Shown here one piece after another: positions 56,844-64,000 of a stretch of 64,000 nt of DNA (its first letter is position 1; the number at the start of each line of letters is the position of its first letter). The DNA is taken from the NCBI GenBank assembly GCA_021234155.1, contig JAJEKV010000017.1, positions 8,433,525-8,497,524 of the forward strand, read 5' to 3'. The DNA comes from Isoetes taiwanensis. Its lineage: Eukaryota > Streptophyta > Lycopodiopsida > Isoetales > Isoetaceae. The position numbers and the translations under genes were made by a program. The notes under the pieces were generated by a model. It saw only the letters and a list, made by a program, of their open reading frames with translations, searched no databases and was not told where the DNA came from.

Positions 56844-58573
56844 AACCTGTTGTGCAAAAGTTAAGAAGAATTAATGCTTCTCTGTTAGGTTTAATTAAGG
56901 AAGAGTTATACAAAATGAAAGATGCAGGTGTGATTGCAGAAATTGTAAATCCTGAGTGGCTATCTTGCATTGTTCCTGTTGAAAAGAAAAACAAGACCAT
57001 CAGATTGCATAGATTATAGAGATCTGAACAAAGCCACTATCAAAGATTGTTATCCATTGCCATTTCTGGAAGAAGTTTTACATGCTGTAGCAGAGAAAGA
57101 GATTTATTCATTCCTAGATGGCTTTTCAGGTTTTAATCAGATAAGCATCAAGGATAAGGATCAGCCAAAAACTTCATTTATTACACCTTGGGGAACATTT
57201 GCCATGAAAAGGATGCCCTTTGGATTAATGAATGCATCTGCAACATTCCAAAGAGCCATGGACACAATTTTTAGTGAAATGCCTGCTAACATTTTTCGAG
57301 TATTCTTAGATGACCTCTGTTTGGGAACTTCTCTTGAAAAACATTTTGACATGCTGACCATGCCCGGGGGATTCACAGTGTAGGCCGTATATACCATGTG
57401 AGTGGACGATAAGGGGTTTTTTTTAACCTAAAGCGTACGAATACGTACGGGAAGGGGTTCTTTAGACCTTAAAAAATCCAATCTCTAGTGATGTATTTCA
57501 TACGAAAAGGGGTTTTTTAGACCTTAAAAAAAGCGTATACGAAGGGGTTTTTTATGACCCCTTCCTCGCACATGGCGTATCCCTTATACACTAAGTGATA
57601 TCCCCGGGTGACCATGTTGTTTGCTTTGTGTAGAAAAGGAGGAGTTAGTTTGAATCCAAAGAAATGTATTTTCTTATCCTCAAAAGGGAAACTGCTTGGA
57701 CATGTGGTATCTACAGCAGGAATTCAAATAGCTGAAACTAAGATTGAAGCTTTAAAAAGGTTGGCACCTCCAAAAACCCTCAAGCAGGTAAAAAGTTTCA
57801 TGGGGATGACCAGCTTCTTGAGAATGTACGTCCCTCATTTTTCTCACACTATGAGTCCAATTTCTAACCTCACAAAGATTGGAAAATTTTCCAAAAGTGA
57901 AAGTAAACATATTATGATAGATTGGGATGAGCAATGCCAAGACTCTTTTGACAAAATCATTGATGCCATTTGTAAATCTATCCTGCTCAAGCCCCGTGAT
58001 CTAGAAAAACCTTTCAAAGCTTATATCAGTGTCACAAAAAAGGCAATTGGTTTGGCATTGCTGCAAGAGGATCATGTGATTGCTTTTGCAAGCAAGATGT
58101 GGTCTGATACTGAATTGAGATGTCCTAGGTTGGAAAAGAGTGCAGCAGCCTTAATGTTCTTGATAGAAAGACAAGGACACCTGCTTCAAACCAATCAAGT
58201 TCAAGTATTTATGAGGCAAAATCCTTTGTCACTTCTTTTTGCAAAAAAGCAACCAAAGGCTAAACTATGCAGGTGGGCTTGTAAAGTCCAAGCTTATGAT
58301 ATTACTATAAAGGTGGTGAAGCTAATTGAGAATCCCAGCTCTTATCTTCCCTATGTACTCTTTGAGCATGAAGATCAAGATGGTTTATGCAGTGATGATA
58401 ATCTAACTAACTTGGTTTCTTTTGATGCAGAAAATACAGATTGGCAGCATGACATTAGAAATTATCTTGAGAGCAATGAGGTGCCAGAAAATTTGAGTAG
58501 CAGTCAACAGAGGAGATTTAAAGACAAGTGCAAAAAGTTCAGGCTAATCGAGGGTGTTGAGGGATCCTGTTAA
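56816..58573 (+). pseudogene. E3 reverse transcriptase and RT-linked RNase H
   Basis: RT blocks appear in order: GVIAEIVNPEWLSCIVPVEK, a frameshift near 56995, CIDYRDLNKATIKDCYPLP, MPFGLMNASATFQRAMD, and FRVFLDDLCLG with the catalytic Asp pair. A MITE (57363-57608) then interrupts the coding sequence. The connection domain follows (GHVVSTAGIQIAETKIEALK). The RT-linked RNase H is weak: the first catalytic Asp position reads as AYISVTKKA, and the expected TDH block reads FMRQN. It seems catalytically dead, in contrast with the intact upstream RNase H. Confidence 0.82.
57363..57608. mobile_element. 246-bp MITE with 8-bp target duplication
   Basis: TGACCATG is present at 57355-57362 and 57609-57616. 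The insert begins CCCGGGGGATTCAC and ends with the inverted counterpart, ATCCCCGGG at its last bases. The inverted ends stay similar for about 20 bases and loosely for about 50. Inside, a phrase like GAAGGGGTTTTTTAGACC recurs three times. Removing the insert with one duplication copy re-opens the RT frame, which proves insertion. There is no transposase. An 8-bp duplication fits hAT- or P-like families, but the CCCGGGG ends are not typical of either. Confidence 0.9.
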
Positions 58574-58578
58574 GATGT

Positions 58579-59701
58579 GTGGATGAGGAAGAGGCCAGGA
58601 TGATAATTGAAGCATGTCATGAAGGAGTGTGTGGAGGACACTTTGCAGCAGACACAACTGCAAAAAGGATTTTAAGGTCAGGATATTTTTGGCCTACTCT
58701 TTTTAAGGATTGCTATAATACTATAAAATGCTGCCATAAATGTCAGATCTTTGGTAGAAAAACTCTACAACCAGCAGTCCTTACTGCAATAACATCTCCT
58801 GGACCTTTCCAAACATGGGGTTTGGATTTTATAGGCCCCATAGATCCACCTTCCTCAGCTCAACACCAGTTTATATTAGTGGCCACTGATTATTTTACCA
58901 AATGGGCAGAAGCAATTCCTTTGAGAGAAGCTAATGCTCAAGCTACTGCAAGATTCCTGCATGAAAATATTTGTGTCAGATTTGATATTCCCTTTAAAAT
59001 AATCTCTGATAGAGGTAGCCAGTTTATCAAGCATACAATTGCACTTCTGCTAGCCACCTTAAAAGTCAAACACGCCAAGAGTTCGTCCTATTATCCTCAA
59101 GGCAATGGCCAGGCAGAATCAACCAATAAGACTCTCAAATCTATTCTCAAAAAAACCATCAGTGTGTCAAAAAAAAGATTGGCATCTGAAGCTCCATGAT
59201 GCACTTTGGGCATACAGGACTACTATCAAAACAGCTACAAAACACACTCCTTTCAGTTTGGTGTATGGGATAGAATCAGTATTGCCTATTGAGTTAGAAC
59301 TTCCATCTCTCAGACTGGCTTATCAAATAAATTTGGAAATGGATGAAGCTCTAAAAGAAAGGTTTGTGAGATTGATGCAGCTTGAAGAGCATAGATATGA
59401 AGCAAAAAATGCTATTATGAGAAAAAAGGCTAAAGACATTGCAGCCTTTAAAGCAGCACACAAATTGCAGGGAGTCTTGAAAACAGGAGAGTTGGTGTTG
59501 AAGTGGAACAAAGAAAGGGAAGAAATAGCATCCAAATTTGAGAATCTCTGGGAAGGACCTTTTGAAGTAATTGGTACAGCTGGCAAAGATTCTTATTGGC
59601 TGAGAGATGTTTCTGATGGTAGAGAATTGATGAACCCCATCAACATTGTGCACCTAAAAAGGTATTGGCAACAACATGTTGCCCTTGCTCTATTCAATTA
59701 A
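58579..59701 (+). pseudogene. E3 integrase
   Basis: The zinc-binding domain has His 14 and His 21 (EACHEGVCGGH) and Cys pairs in CCHKCQ. The core has Asp 83 in GLDFIGPID, Asp 144 in ISDRGSQF and Glu 180 in GNGQAEST, giving the DD35E spacing. A frameshift at an A-run near 59150-59175 moves the end to the frame 59105-59701. There DALWAYRTTIKTATKHTPF and the C-terminal WEGPFEVIGTAGKDSYWL module are readable. No chromodomain is present, as expected for the Tat side of the family. Only the one break was seen. Confidence 0.87.
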
Positions 59702-60422
59702 GTTTTTTGGAAAGATATAGGTAGGATTAGTTATTGCATCATTTGGGAAAAATAAAAAACAGCAAAAGGCAAAATACAAAAAAACTTGAACAAGGAGAAA
59801 ACAAAAATATTAAGTTGGTTCTAGTAAATTAAGTTCTGCTTTTAAGTTTATTGCTTGTGTGCTAACTAGTTTCTAGTGTTGCAAGGACAAGAGGACTGTG
59901 CAGGTTATGGTCAAGTGAAGGACTGATTTAATACTAATCATAGCTCCATGCAGGTGCATCTGAACATAAGACTCATACATTTCTTTTATCACAATACACC
60001 ATACTTTATCATCTAGAGTTGCTGCCATCACTACCACAACAGCAACTTGTCTAAACTAATAAGTTTTATCTCCACATGCAGGTGGATCATAGTATCTACT
60101 TCCATCTATCATCTGAACAAGAGTTGACCACATTACATCTAAAGACCTTTCACATCCTCACAAATTCTCAAGCTGCTGTCACTTTACCATCCAGCAGCTC
60201 TCCACTAGTAAAGAGATTTGTTTTCCATGCAGGTTCATCTAAAAGAAGCCACTTTCACATACACACTATTAACACCATATCTATCACTTTCAAATCCATT
60301 TGCAGGTTCATTGAGTTGCCAAGCATATTCTCACATTGGCAACTAACTGGAGGTATGTCATGAAGTACAAGCAGCAAGTCAAAGGGGCTGGTAGACCAGC
60401 CTTTTCTTTCAGTTTGGCATAA
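59702..60422 (+). other. E3 3' untranslated region and candidate polypurine tract
   Basis: Non-coding. The phrase ATGCAGGT(G/T)-ATC recurs at about 59947, 60076, 60226 and 60301. CAAGTCAAAGGGGCTGG (about 60372-60388) is the best purine-rich candidate for plus-strand priming, but it lies some 35 bases before the LTR. Confidence 0.5.
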
Positions 60423-60580
60423 TGCTGCCATGCTATGGCAGCATGGAAGAGCTAAGCACATTTTTGGACTGATCCTCACACTTTAATCTGATTTGCAAGA
60501 CAATAGGGAAATGCTTCACTAGCATGCATTAAGAATTTAAAGAACAAGGGAAGGACAATTGACTCAAGTCACTCAAGAGA
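60423..60580 (+). repeat. E3 3' LTR, first 158 bp, truncated
   Basis: Matches 51617-51774 almost base for base, from TGCTGCCATGC to ACTCAAGAGA, then switches abruptly to the E4 LTR. The rest of this LTR, if kept, lies beyond the window. Confidence 0.9.
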
Positions 60581-62090
60581 TGTGACGTTCCAGTATGATA
60601 TACGGTCTCAAGACGTATACCGTACTGCACCGTCACGCGTACACGCCATCCCGATTGACGTGTACGCCGACGTATAGCCAAGCAAGTAGCACCCTAGGGG
60701 GCAACTTGCAAGTGTGCACACATTTATCAATGTGCGCACTTTAGACCTCTAACCATTAAGAGGCATACCAAGGGTCATGGAAACCCTAACCCTAACTGAT
60801 AGCCTACATAAGGCCACCAAACCCTAACTTTCCCTTTTTCGCCCACGAACCTTTCGAGCTCCGTTTCGCGCGCCTCAAGAGTCGATCCCGACTCCCAAGA
60901 TCTGCCTGAGTGCCCTAGCTCGTCAGATTTCCTTTTCGACCGCATCTCGAAGCAAGACAGCGACATGGGCGCATTCGGAGCAAGAGGAGCGAACCAAGGA
61001 CCAGGTATTTCGTCAATTCAATAGCCTAATCCGCCTTCCGGGCACAGAGTTAGCAGGTTTAGCCTATTGAATTGCCCATAGCAGCCACATAGAACCCTAG
61101 ATAGCGAGCCCTAACTAAAGAACATAACTTCTATGATATAGATTAGATATTATTCTTTTCTGTGATGATATTGATGTATGGACGATCTCTGTGGACTCAT
61201 TGTATTGGGAAGGGGGGTAGAGACCTACAGCCTAGTAGTTGATGCTCCTAGCTAGTCCCTTTAGTGCATTACTAGTATTCGACAGGTACAAGAACCCCTT
61301 TCGGTTGTGGGTGAAGGGGCCGACCGGGCTTATAAGGAGGTTCATGTTCTGACTCTTGAACGATCCCTTTGGTGTGTAAGGCCTACCGGGAATCACTGTG
61401 GACTAGGTCTAATGGCTTGCCACTGAGTGTGGGCAAGGCATGGGCTCGACACCCGTGGAGTGATGCGTCACTCTCCATTGGGTTCAAGTCGAATAAGGGC
61501 AGTGGCCCTCTAGCCACCTTGAGTCAGCATGTAGATCTCCTGGAGGGAGTGATCCCCACCGCCCCATCGGAACCGGGAGATGCAATCCAGGAGTAGCCCC
61601 TTTGGCTACGCGATCCGCTGGCTGATCGCCAGTCCCAACACTCTTCAACCTACTCGCAAAGTGTGCATGGGAGGGGCGGATGGAGTGGACAACCCTAAGC
61701 CATGTTCTTATGCCGCCCAAATCCATTTGCCATGAATTACATGCGCAATGACCTCTCGGAGACCCAAGCCGCCGGGCCATCCCCTTGAGTCTGAGCCTTG
61801 GGTAGGATTCCCCATGTGATGTACTGATCTTTGTCTATGCAGATATGTGATGAGCCATCCTTCGAGATGGTTATGTGATGTTGATGAATGTACTACTGAC
61901 ATGTATATTACGCTTCCGCAGCTAGGTAGGCCCTGAGGGAGACAGGGTAAATGACCCCTTCATTCTTCCCACTGGAACTCTTCAAGGTTGCAGTGATACG
62001 TGGAGGGCCCTATATTAGCATGGAGCTGGTATGGGGGATGAACTCCTGTTTGTATACAGTGAGTGCACCGTATATGAGTAGGGGACGTCA
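60581..62090 (+). repeat. E4 5' LTR, 1510 bp
   Basis: Begins TGTGACGT directly after E3 LTR sequence and ends GGGGACGTCA three bases before an intact primer site, so both edges are well supported. An 11-base inverted pair, CAATTCAATAG and CTATTGAATTG, lies at about 61015-61071. No gene is claimed inside. Confidence 0.85.
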
Positions 62091-62093
62091 TAG

Positions 62094-62105
62094 TGGTATC
62101 AGAGC
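62094..62105 (+). other. Primer binding site, initiator tRNA-Met
   Basis: TGGTATCAGAGC follows the E4 LTR end by three bases, as in E2. Both elements use the same primer tRNA. Confidence 0.9.
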
Positions 62106-62305
62106 AATGTTCTTGGAGACCAAGAGCAAAGCACTGGCCATGCTCCCAGTAGTAATAACTTGATAGGATCCTCAAACCTCGAAAAGTGGGAAAAAATTTT
62201 CTCATTTTTGTAGTATATGCTAAGCTAGTAATTGATTAGGCTTAATTGGAACATAAAAAAGAAAAAAAAAAAAAAAGTGAGCCAAATCTTTCTAAGGCAA
62301 GAAGG

Positions 62306-63097
62306 TCTCACACCGCCCCACGAGCAAAACCAAGACTCGTGTTTTGCCACAGGAATGATAATGTCTTGAGACATTAGGTCAAAATCACCTTAATACTTGA
62401 TGAATTTTAAAAAGGTAACATGCTAGATCGAGTTTTAGGTAAGAATTAGTTAGAATTGTATATTAGACCCAAGAAGACGAGCAGATGGAGCGAGAGATAC
62501 AAGAAGAGGAGAGGGCAGAACGAGACCAGGAGACCAAGGTTCAAGAAGCAACAGAGCAAAAACTAGTGCAGCATTTTGAAGATTCGACAGCCTGCACAGT
62601 TCATGCGAAGAGGGTGACACTAATGAAGAAGGACATGCGACTTTGCCGCCTACATCAAGGGAGATCCATAGTAAAATTTTGTAAATGATGGAAAATGTTT
62701 GTTAATATAAAGAGTTTTGGACTAAGTAACGTGTGTAATCTTACTTAATTAAGTTGAGTTACTAAGTTCCAGCTTTTGTTTTAGTCAAAACAGACATTTT
62801 AGACCAATTTGAGAGGATGTCTCACACGTCGCGCCAGGAGCAAAAATGAAGCTCTCATTTTTTATCTGGGCGCAACGTGTGAGACCTTCATACCTAAACT
62901 AGTCCTAAACTAGACCAAAACACCTCCAAATCGACCAAGTAAGGGGTCAATTCTGCCTAACTCGATGAGTCTAGCATGATTAGACCCTCATATCACCCAA
63001 ATTGGACAAGTTTAACCCAATTAGAGTCGATGTCTCACACGTCGCGCCAGGAGCAAAAATGAAACTCCCATTTTTGATCTGGGCGCAATGTGTGAGA
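62306..63097. repeat. Three hairpin repeats in the E4 leader
   Basis: Two 65-base units at 62820-62884 and 63033-63097 are near-identical. Each is a long imperfect hairpin with outer arms TCTCACAC and GTGTGAGA and inner arms CAAAAATG and CATTTTTG. A third, diverged unit starts at 62306 (TCTCACACCGCCCCACGAGC) and contains CACGAG and CTCGTG arms. They flank the H3-like fragment. Confidence 0.75.
62467..62688 (+). pseudogene. Histone H3-like fragment inside E4
   Basis: The open frame starts after TAG 62464-62466, with its first ATG at 62485, and ends at TGA 62686-62688. The segment FEDSTACTVHAKRVTLM matches the H3 helix-2/loop/helix-3 signature at 11 of 17 positions. The rest continues as KKDMRLCRLHQG, parallel to the H3 C-terminus. 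QEATEQKLVQ before it parallels helix 2, and EREI before that parallels the end of helix 1. LMKKD is closer to CENH3 than to canonical H3. The N-terminal tail is absent. It lies about 390 bases after the primer site, comparable with the H3-like frame of E2. Confidence 0.7.
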
Positions 63098-63795
63098 CCT
63101 CCAAACTTTGAACCTCCATAACTTGAGCTACAGAGCTCCAAATCGCCTGAAATCTCCAAACAGCCTAGAATCATTTATGACCTGAAATTAGGCTAGAAAT
63201 GTCAAACCCCAGCTCAAAATGACCAAAATTGCTCAAACCCTTGAATTGTTTTTCCAAACTGTGGTTTGTTTGTAAATAGAAGCATACCCCATTAGTACCT
63301 CGCAAGTATTGCTCTCGGCTCAAAGCTGATGCCTTACTCCTAGATAGAAGTGCCCAAGAACACCCCTTTGTTATAGTCATCTAGACCTCAGCATAGCAAC
63401 CCAAGTCCAACTGTTGGTACATCATCTCTGCTCATGCCAAAGGCATAAACCTTGACCTAATTTTGTGTCCTTCTAATAGAGTTTGACTTATATATAGCCA
63501 CATTGACACTCCCTATTGCCAGGATACCTAGAAAGGAGCTAGAGTCTAGAGCTGCCCAAGTCACTCCATGTGTAGAGATTGGACTCCCCCAAACCAACTT
63601 TGCTAGGACCTTATAGTATGCCTCAAACATCATGGAGGTTTTGCAAAACAACCCTCATTTCATGCCATACCACACGTCCTAATGTCCATAGACTTGGAGA
63701 TTATAGATATGTCTCTCGAGAATCTTTATTCGAGCCATCTTGCTTGCTTATAGAGCCCAAAATGTTGTAGGAGAGCCCTTCAAGTGGACCCTTAG
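62689..63795. other. E4 leader, no gene recognised
   Basis: Apart from the hairpin units (described separately), no coding frame with recognisable features was found up to the open frame at 63796. Confidence 0.45.
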
Positions 63796-64000
63796 ACTCT
63801 AGAATATCTGGCGTTGCTTTTAAGTAGTCTGAGGCAGGCCAGGGCCATCGAAGAGCTAGAGGCGCAACTTCTTGAAGACATCAAGGTCCCAGCCGATGTA
63901 CGTAGTAGCAGAGATAAGGAGAGGAGACCTAAAAAGGCAGACCCAAGAGAGGGAAGCATAACGACAAACACCTCAACCGACAAACGAGTAGAACAGGACA
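63796..64000 (+). CDS. Possible E4 gag start, runs off the window
   Basis: A frame open from after TAG 63793-63795 to the window end reads LRQARAIEELEAQLLEDIK, then a charged KERRPKKADPRE stretch. It is helical and charged, as gag N-termini often are. It has no diagnostic motif, and the start codon is not determined. It is placed here because gag should follow. Confidence 0.3.

Larger units (their letters stand above)
51617..60580 (+). mobile_element. E3: Tat-like Ty3/gypsy element with two RNase H domains
   Basis: The 5' LTR begins at 51617. The same first 158 bases recur at 60423-60580, where the 3' LTR is cut by the LTR of E4. Between them lie gag with three zinc knuckles, protease, an archaeal/plant-type RNase H, RT, the usual RNase H and integrase. 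Gag and early pol share one frame broken by two stops. RT is interrupted by a 246-bp MITE. The second RNase H points to the Tat side of plant Ty3/gypsy, but its position before RT is unusual. Confidence 0.85.
60581..64000 (+). mobile_element. E4: E2-related LTR element, 5' part, inserted in E3's LTR
   Basis: Contains a complete 5' LTR, primer site, leader with structured repeats, a histone H3-like fragment and the start of a possible gag, then leaves the window. The LTR and leader share blocks with LTR1/LTR2 and their leaders, so E4 and E2 belong to one family, though diverged. Insertion inside the E3 3' LTR makes it younger than E3. Confidence 0.7.

Noticed and set aside
61369-61780. Overlapping frames on both strands in the E4 LTR
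   Set aside because: They fall inside a well-bounded LTR and show no domain.

Overview
This window is nuclear DNA from a land plant with a large, transposon-rich genome. The signs are nested Ty3/gypsy LTR retrotransposons (one with a chromodomain, one with a second, plant-type RNase H), primer-binding sites complementary to initiator tRNA-Met, an L1 remnant with a zf-RVT domain, a Helitron-type terminus, and one exon resembling a plant WNK kinase. The species cannot be told; a fern, gymnosperm or other large-genome plant would fit. Almost every transposon coding region is broken by stops and frameshifts. No rRNA gene, CRISPR array or convincing tRNA gene was seen.

Layout. 1-4.6 kb: 3' part of a decayed chromovirus (E1). 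4.7 kb: a possible SINE. 5.8-7.1 kb: a decayed minus-strand coding block of unknown identity. 6.9-7.55 kb: a cluster of ATTCC...GGAAT palindromes. 7.88-8.30 kb: the only intact host gene, a ZNHIT3-like HIT zinc-finger protein. 11.3-12.7 kb: a dispersed repeat (R, second copy at 26-27.7 kb). 13.3-21.3 kb: an old minus-strand LINE split by a DNA-transposon-like insert, with a hairpin array at its 5' side. 23.1 kb: a WNK-like first exon. 24.6-28.9 kb: two related LTR-plus-leader units in tandem. 28.9-49.9 kb: element E2, consisting of PBS, a histone H3-like reading frame, gag, RT and integrase. Much of E2 is duplicated in tandem, joined by a perfect fold-back, and the second copy carries a younger LINE. 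50-51.6 kb: a Helitron-type end and an L1 fragment. 51.6-60.6 kb: element E3 (Tat-like), with an extra RNase H placed between protease and RT and a small MITE inside RT. 60.6-64 kb: a 5' LTR, PBS and leader of a second E2-related element (E4), again followed by a histone H3-like frame.

Most striking: two related LTR elements (E2, E4) each carry a histone H3-like sequence between PBS and gag. The E2 copy is collinear with H3 from an H3-like N-terminal tail to the helix-2/helix-3 signature, although interrupted. This suggests a retrotransposon lineage that captured an H3 (perhaps CENH3-like) gene. Other notable points are the unusual RNase H order in E3, a 246-bp MITE with perfect 8-bp target duplications, the fold-back duplication junction with its interior flipped between copies, and several structured repeat arrays.
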